64,000 nucleotides of DNA from Pseudomonas putida (GCF_028682635.1 NZ_JANHLK010000004.1:124001-188000), one strand, 5' to 3'; positions 50,925-62,099 are shown, counted from the first letter of the stretch. The notes: generated from the sequence alone by a model not told the origin. A program made the numbers and translations.

Positions 50925-50957
50925 CCAACACAAGCTCGATAGCGCACGTAGAACTCA

Positions 50958-51048
50958 CTGTGGGAGCGGGCTTGCTCGCGAAGAGGCCTGCACATTCAAC
51001 ATCTTCGTTGACTGGCGTGCCGCCTTCGCGAGCAAGCCCGCTCCCACA
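50958..51048. repeat. Paired REP element
   Basis: CTGTGGGAGCGGGCTTGCTCGCGA and TTCGCGAGCAAGCCCGCTCCCACA in inverted orientation, upstream of fagA and after pmbA. Confidence 0.9.
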
Positions 51049-51070
51049 TGGGATCTGTGTAAGGCATATA

Positions 51071-51108
51071 AAAAAAGGCGCGCCACCTGAGGGGTGGCGC
51101 GCCTTTTT
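51071..51108. terminator. Terminator downstream of pmbA
   Basis: GGCGCGCCACC / GGTGGCGCGCC stem flanked by A6 and T5, directly after the pmbA stop. Confidence 0.92.
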
Positions 51109-51123
51109 GTGTAACGGCGAGGC

Positions 51124-52470
51124 TTAGCTGCCCGCCACCGTCATCCGCTCGATCAACACCGAACCGGTGCGAATGTTACTGCGCAGCTCCAGGTCATTAC
51201 CCACGGCAACGATCTGCTTGAACATGTCGCGCATGTTGCCGGCGATGGTTACTTCCTGGACCGCGAACTGGATTTCGCCGTTCTCGACCCAGTAACCCGC
51301 CGCGCCACGGGAGTAATCGCCGGTCACCATGTTCAGGCCCTGGCCCATCAGTTCGGTCACCAGCAGGCCGCGGCCCATGCGACGCAGCAACGCAGCCTGG
51401 TCCTCATCACCGTGGGTGACGAACAGGTTGTGCACGCCGCCCGCGTTGGCGGTGCTCGGCATGCCAAGCTTGCGGCCGGAGTAGGTGCCGAGGATGTAGG
51501 ACACCAGCTCGCCCTTTTCGACGAACGGTTTGGCGTAGGTTGCCAGGCCATCGCCGTCGAACGCAGCACTGCCCATGGCCCGCATCAGGTGCGGACGCTC
51601 GTCGATGGTCAGCCATTCCGGGAACAGCTTCTGCCCCAGGGTACCTTCGAGGAACGACGATTTGCGATACAGGCTGCCGCCGGAAATCGCCGACAGGAAA
51701 CTGCCGAACAAACCACCGGCCAGCTCCGCGGAAAACAGCACCGGCACTTCGCAGGTCGGCACCGGACGCGCGCCCAGACGGCTCGCCGCGCGCTGGGCAG
51801 CACGTTGACCGATGCTCACCGGATCGGCCAGCAGGTTGCCCTGGCGGTTCACGTCGTACCAGTAATCGCGCTGCATCTGGCCATCGGCCTCGGCGATCAT
51901 GACGCAGCTCAAGCTATGCCGGGTCGACGCATAACCGCCAACAAACCCGTGGCTATTGCCATAGACACGGCAGCCCTGATGGGTACTCAGGGTCGTACCA
52001 TCGGCGTTCTTGATCCGGCTGTCAGCAGCAAAGGCTGCAGCTTCACAGGCCAGAGCCTGCTCGATCGCCTGTTCCGGAGTGATATCCCATTGGTGGAACA
52101 GGTCGAAGTCCTGCACGTCCTTGGCCATCAGCGCGGCATCCGCCAGGCCCGAGGCTTCGTCTTCCGAGGTGTGTTTGGCAATCGCCAGGGCAGCCGCTAC
52201 GGTTTCACGAATCGCCTCAGGGCCACTGGCCGAGGTGCTGGCCGAGCCCTTGCGCTGACCGACGTACAGCGTGATGCCAAAACCCTGGTCGCGATTGAAT
52301 TCGACGGTTTCGACTTCACGCTGACGAACCGTGGTCGACAGGCCTTGTTCCAGCGACACCGCCACTTCACAGGCACTGGCGCCCTGGCGCTTGGCTTCAG
52401 CGATGATCTGCTCGACCTGTTCTTGCAGTGCCGGCAACGCTTGTGGGCCGACGCTCTCAACTGCACTCAT
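51124..52470 (-). CDS. pmbA: Metalloprotease-like PmbA/TldE
   Basis: 448 residues. TldE family: [84 protein letters not shown]. It forms a protease with TldD that matures peptide antibiotics and degrades the CcdA antitoxin in E. coli. GGAG precedes the ATG at 52470; a GTG at 52482 is an alternative. Divergent from yjgA. Confidence 0.95.
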   Translation of the reverse strand: MSAVESVGPQALPALQEQVEQIIAEAKRQGASACEVAVSLEQGLSTTVRQREVETVEFNRDQGFGITLYVGQRKGSASTSASGPEAIRETVAAALAIAKHTSEDEASGLADAALMAKDVQDFDLFHQWDITPEQAIEQALACEAAAFAADSRIKNADGTTLSTHQGCRVYGNSHGFVGGYASTRHSLSCVMIAEADGQMQRDYWYDVNRQGNLLADPVSIGQRAAQRAASRLGARPVPTCEVPVLFSAELAGGLFGSFLSAISGGSLYRKSSFLEGTLGQKLFPEWLTIDERPHLMRAMGSAAFDGDGLATYAKPFVEKGELVSYILGTYSGRKLGMPSTANAGGVHNLFVTHGDEDQAALLRRMGRGLLVTELMGQGLNMVTGDYSRGAAGYWVENGEIQFAVQEVTIAGNMRDMFKQIVAVGNDLELRSNIRTGSVLIERMTVAGS

Positions 52471-52578
52471 GCTGTTCTCCACTCAAATTCTGCTTTCGGT
52501 AACGGTCATCGAGCGACCGGGCCGGACAAGCGGCCCCCGACTGGTTATCATGGCGGCGTTTCTTTGCGGACGGCCACC

Positions 52579-53103
52579 ATGGTTGATTCTTACGACGACT
52601 CCCTCGATACGGGAGAAAAAAGCAAATCCCAGGTTAAACGCGAGCTGCATGCTCTGGTTGACCTCGGCGAGCGCCTTACAACGCTCAAGCCTGACTTGCT
52701 GGCAAAGCTGCCGTTGACCGACGCCATGCGTCGGGCCCTGGCCGATGCGCCCAAGCACACCGCGAACATCGCGCGTAAACGGCACCTTCAGTTCATCGGC
52801 AAGCTGATGCGCGATCAGGACACTGACGCGATTCTGGTCTTGCTCGATCAACTCGATGCCTCCACCCGCCAGTACAACGAACGCTTCCATAACCTGGAAC
52901 GTTGGCGCGATCGCCTGATCGCCGGCGACGATGCCGTACTGGAAAAATTCGTCGTCGACTACCCGGACGCGGACCGCCAGCAATTGCGTTCCCTGATCCG
53001 TCAGGCCCAGCACGAGGTTGCGCAAAACAAGCCTCCTGCTTCCAGCCGTAAAATCTTCAAGTACATCCGTGAGCTGGACGAGACTCAACGCGGTCTGCGT
53101 TAA
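52579..53103 (+). CDS. yjgA: Ribosome-associated protein YjgA (DarP)
   Basis: 174 residues, highly charged and helical: [66 protein letters not shown]. It assists late 50S ribosome assembly. Its start matches the family. Convergent with tldD, divergent from pmbA, the usual arrangement. Confidence 0.95.
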   Translation: MVDSYDDSLDTGEKSKSQVKRELHALVDLGERLTTLKPDLLAKLPLTDAMRRALADAPKHTANIARKRHLQFIGKLMRDQDTDAILVLLDQLDASTRQYNERFHNLERWRDRLIAGDDAVLEKFVVDYPDADRQQLRSLIRQAQHEVAQNKPPASSRKIFKYIRELDETQRGLR

Positions 53104-53115
53104 GCCATCGCAACT

Positions 53116-53194
53116 CCTGTAGGAGCTGCCGCAGGCTGCGATCTTTTGATCTTCTAAAAAGCAAAAGATCGCAGCCTTCGGCAGCTCCTACAGG
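53116..53194. repeat. Inverted repeat of the AAAGATCGCAGCC family
   Basis: CCTGTAGGAGCTGCCGCAGG...GATCTTTTG and CAAAAGATCGCAGCCTTCGGCAGCTCCTACAGG in inverted orientation between yjgA and tldD; second copy at 47029-47105. Confidence 0.9.
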
Positions 53195-53208
53195 GGATGT
53201 ATCAATCC

Positions 53209-54651
53209 CTATGCGCCCGTGCCACCCACGGTGATCGCATCAATTTTCAGCGTTGGCTGGCCGACACCCACCGGCACCGATTGCCCATCCTTGCCACACG
53301 TCCCCACGCCGCTGTCCAGTGCCAGGTCGTTACCGACCATCGACACCTTGCTCATGGCTTCAGGGCCGTTGCCGATCAACGTCGCGCCTTTGACCGGGGC
53401 GGTGATCTTGCCGTCCTCGATCAGGTACGCTTCGCTGGTGGAGAACACGAACTTGCCGCTGGTGATGTCCACCTGGCCACCGCCGAGGTTGGCGCAGTAG
53501 ATGCCGCGTTTCACCGAGGCGATGATTTCTTCCGGATCGCTTTCGCCGGCCAGCATGTAGGTGTTGGTCATGCGCGGCATCGGCAGGTGCGCGTAGGATT
53601 CGCGACGACCGTTACCGGTGCGGGCCACGCCCATCAGGCGGGCGTTGAGCTTGTCCTGCATGTAGCCCTTGAGTACGCCGTTTTCGATCAGCGTGGTGCA
53701 CTCGGTCGGCGTCCCTTCGTCGTCGACGCTCAAGGAACCGCGACGCCCGGCCAGGGTACCGTCATCGACGATGGTGCACAGCTTGGACGCAACCATCTCG
53801 CCCATGCGCCCGCTGTAGGCCGAACTGCCTTTGCGGTTGAAGTCGCCTTCCAGGCCGTGGCCGACCGCTTCGTGCAGCAACACGCCCGACCAGCCCGAAC
53901 CCAGCACCACCGGCAAGGTACCGGCCGGCGCCGGAATGGCTTCCAGGTTGACCAAGGCCTGGCGCAGCGCCTCACGGGCATAGCTCATGGCGCGGTCTTC
54001 AGCGAGGAAATAACGGTAGTCGGTACGCCCGCCACCGCCGTGGCCACCGCGCTCGCGGCGGCCGTTCTGCTCGACGATCACGCTGACGTTGAAGCGCACC
54101 AGCGGCCGTACATCCGCCGCCAGGCCGCCGTCGGTGGACGCTACCAGGATCCGCTCCCAGACACCGGCCATGCTCACGGTGACCTGCTGGATGCGCGGAT
54201 CGAGGGCTCGGGTGGCCGCATCGATGCGCTTGAGCAGATCGACTTTCTCGGCACGGGTCAGCACTTCCAGAGGATTGTCCGGCCCGTACAACTGCGCCAC
54301 GTCCTGGCTGGTAAACGCTTGCACGGTGCCATTCTGCCCGGCTCGGGAGATCGACCGGGCAGCACGGGCCGCCGCGCCCAGGGCTTCCAGGGTGATGGCG
54401 TTGCTGTACGCAAAACCGGTCTTCTCACCGGATTGCGCGCGCACGCCAACCCCTTGGTCGAGGTTGAAGCTGCCTTCCTTGACGATGCCGTCTTCCAGCG
54501 CCCAGGACTCGGAAATCTGCCCCTGGAAATACAGGTCGGCGGCATCGATGCCTGGGCCGGCCAGGTCGCCAAGCACACCTTGCAGGCTTTCGATCGTTAC
54601 GCCACCCGGCGCCAGGAGGTGTTCACTGACTGAGGACAACAACTCGCTCAT
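53209..54651 (-). CDS. tldD: Metalloprotease TldD
   Basis: 480 residues. The HExxxH zinc motif is [39 protein letters not shown] segment and [20 protein letters not shown] follow. It is the catalytic partner of PmbA. AAGGCG precedes the ATG. It is 18 bases after the nitrilase gene and probably forms one transcript with it and yhdP. Confidence 0.95.
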   Translation of the reverse strand: MSELLSSVSEHLLAPGGVTIESLQGVLGDLAGPGIDAADLYFQGQISESWALEDGIVKEGSFNLDQGVGVRAQSGEKTGFAYSNAITLEALGAAARAARSISRAGQNGTVQAFTSQDVAQLYGPDNPLEVLTRAEKVDLLKRIDAATRALDPRIQQVTVSMAGVWERILVASTDGGLAADVRPLVRFNVSVIVEQNGRRERGGHGGGGRTDYRYFLAEDRAMSYAREALRQALVNLEAIPAPAGTLPVVLGSGWSGVLLHEAVGHGLEGDFNRKGSSAYSGRMGEMVASKLCTIVDDGTLAGRRGSLSVDDEGTPTECTTLIENGVLKGYMQDKLNARLMGVARTGNGRRESYAHLPMPRMTNTYMLAGESDPEEIIASVKRGIYCANLGGGQVDITSGKFVFSTSEAYLIEDGKITAPVKGATLIGNGPEAMSKVSMVGNDLALDSGVGTCGKDGQSVPVGVGQPTLKIDAITVGGTGA

Positions 54652-54669
54652 ATGCTTTACGCCTTAAAT

Positions 54670-55518
54670 TCATCGTTCTGAGGCAGGTCGCTGGGCGCCC
54701 TGCGAGAAAAAGCGCCGGTGACTGGACACCGGCATCCGCGCCCGGATGGACGCCTGTTCGCTGCTATCGCGTTCGGCCAGCAGCACGGCCTCGCCTTGAT
54801 CCTGTTGTGCCAGTACCCGCCCCCAGGGGTCGACAATGGCCGCGTGCCCCCAGGTTTCCCTCGACCCCGGATGCGTTCCACCCTGGGCGGCCGCGAGCAC
54901 ATAACACTGGGTTTCGATGGCTCGCGCACGAATCAGCACCTCCCAATGCGCCGCGCCGGTCACCGCGGTAAACGCCGATGGCACGGTAATCAACTCCGCC
55001 CCGGCAGCGCGTAATTCGCTATACAGCTCCGGGAAGCGCAGGTCATAACAGACCGTCAGGCCGACTCGCCCCACCGGTGTGTCCGCAACCACCACGCCAC
55101 TGCCATAAGCATAGTCATCGGATTCGCGATAACGGCCGCGATTGTCCGCCACGTCCACGTCAAACAGGTGCAGCTTGTCGTAGCGCGCCACCGTCTCGCC
55201 GTGATCATTTACCAACAACGAGCAGGCATGCACCTTGGCCGTCGGTTGATCCACCGGCGGCAGCGGCAAGGTACCGGCCACTATCCATAACTTGAGGTCG
55301 CGGGCCGTCTGTTTCAACCACGGCAGGATCGGGCCTTCGCCCAGCGCCTCGGCGCGACCGATGTCGGCGACGTCGCGCCGGCCCATGGCGGCGAAGTTTT
55401 CCGGCAACACGGCCAGTTTCGCACCACCGGCGGCCGCCTGTTCCAGCAATTGGCGCGCCCGGGCCAGATTGGCCGGCACTTCGCTTTGGCTGACCATTTG
55501 AATTACCGCTACGGACAT
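54670..55518 (-). CDS. Carbon-nitrogen hydrolase (nitrilase superfamily, NIT2-like)
   Basis: 282 residues. The Glu-Lys-Cys triad is visible in LPENFAAMG, YDKLHLFDVD and TVCYDLRFPE. The group resembles NIT1/NIT2 amidases that repair deaminated glutathione or hydrolyse omega-amides. The start at 55518 gives the usual MSVAVIQMVS N-terminus; the open frame runs further upstream. Located between yhdP and tldD. Confidence 0.92.
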   Translation of the reverse strand: MSVAVIQMVSQSEVPANLARARQLLEQAAAGGAKLAVLPENFAAMGRRDVADIGRAEALGEGPILPWLKQTARDLKLWIVAGTLPLPPVDQPTAKVHACSLLVNDHGETVARYDKLHLFDVDVADNRGRYRESDDYAYGSGVVVADTPVGRVGLTVCYDLRFPELYSELRAAGAELITVPSAFTAVTGAAHWEVLIRARAIETQCYVLAAAQGGTHPGSRETWGHAAIVDPWGRVLAQQDQGEAVLLAERDSSEQASIRARMPVSSHRRFFSQGAQRPASER

Positions 55519-55592
55519 GGCCTTTTCCTGTTCGGATATCAACGCAGGGGGGGGTACGGCCATGCTACTCCATAGGCCAGGGCAGTGGTTTC

Positions 55593-58500
55593 TCAAAAAG
55601 CCTTGTCGAAGGTGATTTTCGGTTCTTTCCACGGCCCCTTGACCGTGTATTTCACGCTGGCAAAACGCGACACACGGTCACCGATCAACTTGTCGATCAG
55701 GAACAGCGCCCCGCCGATGGCCGGCGCGCCGACGATCAGTGCGGCAATGGGCAGGTTGTTGGTCACCGGCAAGGTCACCATCAGTTTTGCATCGATCTGA
55801 TCGGCCACCATGTTCAGGGTACCGTTGAGCTCGATGGTGCTCGACGGGCCCGTCAGGCGGATAGGTTCGCGGGTCACGTACACACCGTTGGTCGCCACCA
55901 GCAGGCCCTTGACCCGGTCATAGCTCAGGCCTTTGCCGAACAGGTCGGAAAAGTCCAGGCGCAAGCGGCGGCCAATCGAGTTGAAGTTGAGCAGGCCAAA
56001 CACCCGCAACGCCTGGGCACTGCCTTCGACCTCGACAAACTGGCCTTCATTGAGCGATGCATCGAGGGTGCCGGAGAAGCGCTTGGTGGCCAGCCATGCC
56101 GGCGAGCCGGGCCAGCGGCCGTCGACATCCATGTGGAATTCCTGGCTGGTGACGCTCGGCGCAAAGCCCCAGCCCTTGAGCACATCCGCAAGATTCTTGC
56201 CGCTGATCCGCCCCTTGTACCAGCTGGTGCTGGCGCCCGGCGCACCTTCCCAGCCGCCGCTGCCTTGCAGGAGGATGCCCTTGAGGCCCATGTCCAGCGA
56301 GTTGAGCGCTATACCCTTGGCCGTCGGACGCACTTTCAGCGACCAGGCACCGACCAGGTCGTTACCCTGGTACAGCTGGTTGATGGTGATATCCAGCGCC
56401 GGGATCTTTTTCGGGTCCACCGAGGCCAGGGGGTCCGGCGAGTTTTCATCGGCCAGCACCGTCGGGTCAGGTGCCGGCAGCCGCACGGTCTGCAGGTTGA
56501 TCACCATCGGCGCGGCCTTGGCATCGGGGAGGCTGGCGTTGCCCTTGACCTGCTGGCTGTCGAGCTGCAAGGCCCAGGCGGAAGGTTTGCGTGTCAGCTG
56601 CACCGCTGCCTGGTCCAACGTTGTGCCGAAAGCGCGGAGCTTGCCGACCTTGACGTCCAATCCACTGAGCAACTGCTTGGCATTACCGCCTGGGTCTTGC
56701 CCGGCATACTTGTTCATCAGGTCCTGCCATGGGCCGATATCCAGCTCCGACAACGTGCCACGAATGCGCAGGCCCTTTGTGTCGGGCAACACGGCATTGC
56801 CATTGCCGAGGAACAACTCGCCACGGCCGTTGGCAAAGTTGCTGGCCGGTGCAGCAAACGTGAAGTTCGCCAGTTCACCGTAGTTTACCCAGTAGCGCCG
56901 CTCCTCGCCTTGCAGGGTCATGCGGAACGAGGTGTCGCGCCCGGCATCCGGCGCCAGGCCAAAGGGCGCCGGCAGATCGACGGCCACACCCCTGAGATTG
57001 GAATTGACCAGCAACTGGCTATCGGCGCCATTGAGGGTCAGTTGCAATTGATAGGGGATCACGCCGCTCACCGGCAACGGCTGGGTGACACTCAGCCAGT
57101 CCGTGAGTTTCTTCACTTCGACCTGCCCGGAAGCGGTGACCCGGGTGTTGAGCTTGCCCTCGCGACCCTCGGCGAAAATTTGCGCAGTCACCGGCTTGTC
57201 GAAGGCGCGCGCGCTGATGTTCTGCCCACTCAAGCCTTTGCTGCTGTCAAACCGGAAGTCACCCTTGAGCTGAGTCAGCTCAAGGGGCGGCTCGGGCAGT
57301 TTCAGGCGGGCCTTGGCCGTCTTGAAGTCGACCAGGATCTTCGGCGGCTCGCCCTTGGCCAGCGGAATATCCAGCTTGAGCTTGCCTTGCAGGTCGCCTT
57401 CGCCTTCCCAGCCAGCGAACGTTTCGGCCGTGCCAATCGGCGCTTCCTTGAGAATTTTCAGGCCATCGCCCAAGCCGCCAGCGAACGCGCCATCGAGAAA
57501 TAGATGACTGTTCTGCCCGTCAGGCACGTGGGGAATATTGACGTAGATGTCGCGGACCTTGGTGTCGAGCAACTGCCCCTGGCTGGCCAGAACCCGCACG
57601 CCGCTGTCTTCTACGAACACATCACCGGTGACCTTGCTGACATGCGGCCAGCCAGGCTGAAACGCCAGTTCGGCATCGTGGACCTTGAAAAACAGGCTGA
57701 TGCTGCGGGCCGTCTCCGCCGCGCCATGGTTCAACGAGCCCTGGTACTGGAAGAAACCCTCGTCCACCGCACCTTTGAGAATCGCCGTACGCAGCCATTC
57801 GTCCAGCGCCGGGCTGAGAACGGTCGGCAGGTATTTCGCGGTGTAGCGACCGTCGCCCTCCACCATGCCGACCCGCAGGTCCATGTAGTCTTCCTTCGTG
57901 TCATCGAAGAACAGGCGGATCAGGAAATCGCCGGCAATCTTGCCCTCTTCGCCCAACACCTTCAGGTACGGCGCGATCAGGGTGAAACTTTCCTTGTCGA
58001 GCTTCCAGGTCAAGGTGGCGTTGGCCTGGATGTATTGCCATGGCTTGGCGAAAATCGGGTCCAGGTGCAGCATGAAATCCTTGCTGTCCATGCGCAACTC
58101 GCCATGGCCAAGGTCCCCGCTGATGCTGCCCGAGACATTACGCGCCGCCGGCGCGCCGTGATACGCGTCAAAGCCGACCCGATCAAGGTTGGCCGCGAAG
58201 CTGAACCGGCTGTCGTCGGTGGCATTGGGTTTCACGTCGATCAGCACGTTGCGCAGTCCACCGGTGACCTTGAGCCGTTCGACCACCCTGGCAACACCTT
58301 CCGGCAAGGGCGCCAGGGCATTGAGCAGCGGTGTGAGCGGCGTCAGGTCGAGACGGTCGGCTTGCAGGTGCCAGAGATTCTGGGTGCTGTCCGCGGCCGT
58401 GGTCTGCTTCAATTGCAGGCGCGACTCCCAACGCGTTTCTGCAAGGTTCATGGCCAGGGAATCTACCGTGACCAGCATGCCCTCGGCGCTGCGCTGGAAA

Positions 58501-59396
58501 TAACCGTTAAGCGCCAGGTTGTTGATCTGGATCGGCTTGCGCTCGGCATAGGCACCCTTGAGTTGCGGGGCATTCAAACGGATGGCGGCACTTTGCAGGG
58601 CGCCCTTGCCCCAGGTAACCCACAGCTCGCCACCGGCCTTGATCTCGGAGAAATTCCAATTCTGGGTCAGGGTTTCGGGCAACCATTTCGACCAGTCGCT
58701 TTGCGGCAGGCTCGCATAGGCTTCCACCTCGCCGTCCTTCCACTCGCTGGCGCGAATGCGGCTACGCAAACTCATGGCCAATGGCTGGCCATCGGGCAGG
58801 GTCAAGCGGGCATCGAGGCGCTGGCGGTAGGCGCCGGTTTTGAGACTCAAGCCGACGTACGTCAGGGTCAGCGGCGATTCCCCCCACGGCTGCAAAGTGA
58901 CCTGGCTGTCGAGCACCGACAGCTGCTGGATCATCTGCATGCGATTGAGCAACTGCTCCGGGTCGAGGGGCTGATCGTCCTTTACCGGCAAACCTTCCAG
59001 CGCCCACTTGCCATCATCGCCTTGCTTGAGGCTGATCTTCAGGCCATTGAGTTCCAGGTTGGCGATGCGCACGTCACGTGCCAGCAGACTGGCCCACAGG
59101 TCCGGGATCGCCCGCACCTGCTCCAGGTGCAAGGCGTTGGCACCCTCGCCGACCGTCACGTCGTGAGCGGACAAAACAGGCGCGAAGCCGCTCCAACTGC
59201 CTTTCAACTCACCGATTTGCAGGGGCATGCCCAAGGCTTCGCTGGCCTTGGTTTCGACTTCGGCACGGTACTCGGCTACCAACGGCGCCAGTTCCCGGCC
59301 AAGGCTGACGTACAACGCCATCAACACCAAAACCAACGCGCACAGGCCCAGACCCCAGCGGGTCAGTGCGGCCAATATGCGTGTCAGACGCTCCAT
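55593..59396 (-). CDS. yhdP: AsmA-like envelope protein YhdP
   Basis: 1267 residues, very large. One N-terminal membrane anchor (GLGLCALVLVLMALYVSLG) and a long periplasmic beta-rich body ending in a typical YhdP C-terminal region (LNFNSIGRRLRLDFSDLFGKGLSYDRVKG). AsmA-family bridges move phospholipid from inner to outer membrane. ATG at 59396 chosen: GGAG is 9 bases upstream; the frame also has an ATG at 59417 without support. Follows rng by 75 bases. Confidence 0.95.
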   Translation of the reverse strand: MERLTRILAALTRWGLGLCALVLVLMALYVSLGRELAPLVAEYRAEVETKASEALGMPLQIGELKGSWSGFAPVLSAHDVTVGEGANALHLEQVRAIPDLWASLLARDVRIANLELNGLKISLKQGDDGKWALEGLPVKDDQPLDPEQLLNRMQMIQQLSVLDSQVTLQPWGESPLTLTYVGLSLKTGAYRQRLDARLTLPDGQPLAMSLRSRIRASEWKDGEVEAYASLPQSDWSKWLPETLTQNWNFSEIKAGGELWVTWGKGALQSAAIRLNAPQLKGAYAERKPIQINNLALNGYFQRSAEGMLVTVDSLAMNLAETRWESRLQLKQTTAADSTQNLWHLQADRLDLTPLTPLLNALAPLPEGVARVVERLKVTGGLRNVLIDVKPNATDDSRFSFAANLDRVGFDAYHGAPAARNVSGSISGDLGHGELRMDSKDFMLHLDPIFAKPWQYIQANATLTWKLDKESFTLIAPYLKVLGEEGKIAGDFLIRLFFDDTKEDYMDLRVGMVEGDGRYTAKYLPTVLSPALDEWLRTAILKGAVDEGFFQYQGSLNHGAAETARSISLFFKVHDAELAFQPGWPHVSKVTGDVFVEDSGVRVLASQGQLLDTKVRDIYVNIPHVPDGQNSHLFLDGAFAGGLGDGLKILKEAPIGTAETFAGWEGEGDLQGKLKLDIPLAKGEPPKILVDFKTAKARLKLPEPPLELTQLKGDFRFDSSKGLSGQNISARAFDKPVTAQIFAEGREGKLNTRVTASGQVEVKKLTDWLSVTQPLPVSGVIPYQLQLTLNGADSQLLVNSNLRGVAVDLPAPFGLAPDAGRDTSFRMTLQGEERRYWVNYGELANFTFAAPASNFANGRGELFLGNGNAVLPDTKGLRIRGTLSELDIGPWQDLMNKYAGQDPGGNAKQLLSGLDVKVGKLRAFGTTLDQAAVQLTRKPSAWALQLDSQQVKGNASLPDAKAAPMVINLQTVRLPAPDPTVLADENSPDPLASVDPKKIPALDITINQLYQGNDLVGAWSLKVRPTAKGIALNSLDMGLKGILLQGSGGWEGAPGASTSWYKGRISGKNLADVLKGWGFAPSVTSQEFHMDVDGRWPGSPAWLATKRFSGTLDASLNEGQFVEVEGSAQALRVFGLLNFNSIGRRLRLDFSDLFGKGLSYDRVKGLLVATNGVYVTREPIRLTGPSSTIELNGTLNMVADQIDAKLMVTLPVTNNLPIAALIVGAPAIGGALFLIDKLIGDRVSRFASVKYTVKGPWKEPKITFDKAF

Positions 59397-59471
59397 GTCA
59401 GTTGGCTCCCATGGCAAAAGTCTTGCAGAAAGCTGAGGCCAGCCGTTCAGGAAAATTCAAGACGCAGCAGT

Positions 59472-60929
59472 TCAGAGCAGCACGACGTCGTATTGTTCCT
59501 GGGAATACATGGTTTCGACCTGGAACCTGATGGTGCGCCCGATGAACACTTCAAGTTCGGCGACGTTGCCCGACTCTTCATCGAGCAGGCGGTCGACGAC
59601 TCTCTGGTTCGCTAATACACGATAGCCTTCCGCTTGATAGGCGCGAGCCTCACGGAGGATTTCGCGGAAGATTTCATAGCAAATGGTTTCCGGCGTTTTC
59701 AGCTTGCCGCGCCCCTGGCAACTCGTGCACGGCTCGCACAGGACCTGCTCGAGGCTTTCGCGGGTGCGCTTGCGGGTCATCTGCACCAGGCCCAACTCGG
59801 TGATGCCGATGATGTTGGTCTTGGCGTGGTCACGCTCCAGTTGCTTCTCCAGCGTGCGCAGCACCTGGCGCTGGTGCTCTTCGTCTTCCATGTCGATGAA
59901 GTCGATGATGATGATGCCACCCAGGTTACGCAGCCTCAGCTGGCGTGCAATGGCGGTCGCCGCTTCGAGGTTGGTCTTGAAGATGGTTTCTTCAAGGTTG
60001 CGATGCCCGACGAACGCCCCGGTGTTGACGTCGATGGTGCTCATGGCTTCCGCCGGGTCGACCACCAGGTATCCGCCGGACTTCAGCGGGACTTTGCGCT
60101 CAAGGGCCTTCTGGATTTCGTCTTCGACGCCGTACAGGTCGAAAATCGGTCGCTCGCCCGGATAATGTTCCAGGCGATCGGCGATCTCCGGCATCAGTTC
60201 GGCGACGAACTGCGTGGTTTTCTGGAAGGTTTCCCGGGAATCGATGCGAATTTTCTCGATCTTCGGGCTCACCAGGTCCCGCAGCGTGCGTAGCGCCAGG
60301 CCAAGGTCTTCGTAAATAACGCTGGGGGCACTGATGGTCTTGATCTGCTCGCTGATCTGGTCCCACAACCGGCGCAGGTAGCGGATGTCCATGAGGATCT
60401 CATCGGCACCGGCGCCCTCGGCCGCCGTGCGCAGGATGAAACCGCCGGCTTCCTTGATGCCTTCCTTCGCCACGCAATCGGTCACCACTTGCTTGAGGCG
60501 ATCGCGTTCGGCTTCGTCTTCGATCTTCAGCGAAATACCGACGTGCGCGGTGCGCGGCATGTACACCAGGTAACGCGAAGGGATCGACAGCTGCGTCGTC
60601 AGGCGCGCGCCTTTGGAGCCGATCGGGTCCTTGGTGACTTGCACCACCAGGCTCTGGCCTTCGTGCACCAGCGCACTGATGCTCTCGACCGCCGGCCCTT
60701 CACGCAGGGAGATTTCCGACGCATGAATGAACGCGGCGCGGTCCAGGCCGATATCGACAAACGCCGCCTGCATGCCCGGCAATACCCGCACCACCTTGCC
60801 CTTGTAGATGTTGCCGACGATCCCGCGCTTTTGCGTGCGCTCGACATGAACTTCTTGCAGGACACCGTTTTCGACCACCGCCACGCGCGATTCCATCGGC
60901 GTGATGTTGATCAGGATCTCTTCACTCAT
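59472..60929 (-). CDS. rng: Ribonuclease G
   Basis: 485 residues. S1 domain near the start (GNIYKGKVVRVLPGMQAAFVDIG), catalytic Asp residues in STIDVNTGAFVG and IIIIDFIDM, and a zinc-link CEPC-like motif (LCEPCTSCQGRGKLK). It trims 16S rRNA and other RNAs. The start at 60929 gives the usual MSEEILINITPMESRVA. Followed by yhdP, preceded by maf. Confidence 0.96.
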   Translation of the reverse strand: MSEEILINITPMESRVAVVENGVLQEVHVERTQKRGIVGNIYKGKVVRVLPGMQAAFVDIGLDRAAFIHASEISLREGPAVESISALVHEGQSLVVQVTKDPIGSKGARLTTQLSIPSRYLVYMPRTAHVGISLKIEDEAERDRLKQVVTDCVAKEGIKEAGGFILRTAAEGAGADEILMDIRYLRRLWDQISEQIKTISAPSVIYEDLGLALRTLRDLVSPKIEKIRIDSRETFQKTTQFVAELMPEIADRLEHYPGERPIFDLYGVEDEIQKALERKVPLKSGGYLVVDPAEAMSTIDVNTGAFVGHRNLEETIFKTNLEAATAIARQLRLRNLGGIIIIDFIDMEDEEHQRQVLRTLEKQLERDHAKTNIIGITELGLVQMTRKRTRESLEQVLCEPCTSCQGRGKLKTPETICYEIFREILREARAYQAEGYRVLANQRVVDRLLDEESGNVAELEVFIGRTIRFQVETMYSQEQYDVVLL

Positions 60930-60977
60930 GGCAGGGTCTCGTTCAGGCATGTTCACGATAATGGCCGGATACAACGC

Positions 60978-61574
60978 TTAGCGCGCGTTATGGGGTTGCC
61001 AACAGGGTATGCCGAAATGGCCGAGCAGTTCCGCGGTTTCGCACAACGGCAGTCCAACCACCGCCGAGTAACTTCCAGTGAGCCCGGCGACAAACACCGC
61101 GCCCAGTCCTTGAATACCGTATCCACCGGCCTTGTCCCGGGGTTCGCCACTGGCCCAGTAGGCGGTCGCTTCATCAGGGCTGATAGCCCGAAAGCGGACC
61201 TGGCTGATGACCACCCGAGACTCACAGCGCTCGCCGTCGAGCAGCGCAATCGCGGTCAGGACCTGATGCTCGCGCCCGGACAACATCTTCAGCATGGCGC
61301 ACGCGTCGGCTTCATCAACTGGTTTGCCAAGAATTTTTCCGTCGAGCACCACGGCGGTGTCGGCACCGAGCACGCAGCACGAGGCTGCAGGCGAGATCGC
61401 GCCGCGTCCGGCCTCGGCCTTGCCGCGCGCCAGGCGCTCGACATAGGCCGACGGGCTTTCATGGGTCAAAGGGGTTTCATCGATGTCCGCACTGACGGCG
61501 GTGAATGGCACGCCGATCTGCGTGAGCAACTCACGCCGACGCGGTGAGCCAGAGGCGAGGTACAGCTGTTTCAT
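60978..61574 (-). CDS. maf: Maf-family nucleoside triphosphate pyrophosphatase
   Basis: 198 residues. [10 protein letters not shown] at the N-terminus and [16 protein letters not shown] in the middle are typical of Maf/YhdE, which hydrolyses dTTP, UTP and modified nucleotides. The ATG at 61574 is preceded by a TTG codon, which is not needed. It is between mreD and rng. Confidence 0.95.
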   Translation of the reverse strand: MKQLYLASGSPRRRELLTQIGVPFTAVSADIDETPLTHESPSAYVERLARGKAEAGRGAISPAASCCVLGADTAVVLDGKILGKPVDEADACAMLKMLSGREHQVLTAIALLDGERCESRVVISQVRFRAISPDEATAYWASGEPRDKAGGYGIQGLGAVFVAGLTGSYSAVVGLPLCETAELLGHFGIPCWQPHNAR

Positions 61575-61607
61575 CAAGACCTCTCCCTGTCTGAATGCCG
61601 AGGCGAA

Positions 61608-62099
61608 TTAATTGATTTTGTAGCGTCGACGCAATCCGCGCAAACCGAAGCTGATCCAGGGCCAGAGCAACGCGCTGACCAGTGCCGGCAATACCAGCGC
61701 CAGGGTCGGTTGACGGTTGCCGGTCAGGGCGCTGAGCCAGAGCTGTACCAGCTGGGCCAGGCCGAAGATCACCAGGATCACCAGGCTCTGTTGCCACATC
61801 GGGAACATGCGCAGGCGTTGTTGCAGCGCCAGCACCAGGTAGGTGATGAGCGTCAGGATCAACGCATTCTGGCCCAGCAGCGTGCCGTACAGCACATCCT
61901 CCGCCAGGCCCAGGCACCACGCGGTGACCATCCCGACTTTCTGCGGCAGCGCCAGCGCCCAGAACGCCAGCAGCAAGGCCAGCCACAGGGGGCGCAGGAT
62001 CTCCATGAATTGCGGCAGCGGCGATACGCTGAGCAACATGCCGATGGCGAATGTCAGCCAGACGATCCAGCCGTTTCGGGAAGCTGTAACACCAACCAT
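61608..62099 (-). CDS. mreD: Rod-shape protein MreD
   Basis: 163 residues, with several membrane helices (IVWLTFAIGMLLSVSPLPQFM, LRPLWLALLLAFWALALPQ, LILTLITYLVLALQQRL). It completes the MreBCD elongation complex. The ATG overlaps the mreC stop by one base (TAATG). Confidence 0.93.
   Translation of the reverse strand: MVGVTASRNGWIVWLTFAIGMLLSVSPLPQFMEILRPLWLALLLAFWALALPQKVGMVTAWCLGLAEDVLYGTLLGQNALILTLITYLVLALQQRLRMFPMWQQSLVILVIFGLAQLVQLWLSALTGNRQPTLALVLPALVSALLWPWISFGLRGLRRRYKIN

Noticed and set aside
57504..59615. Long plus-strand open frame opposite yhdP and rng
   Set aside because: Shadow of the real minus-strand genes; composition is not protein-like and no ribosome binding site supports it.
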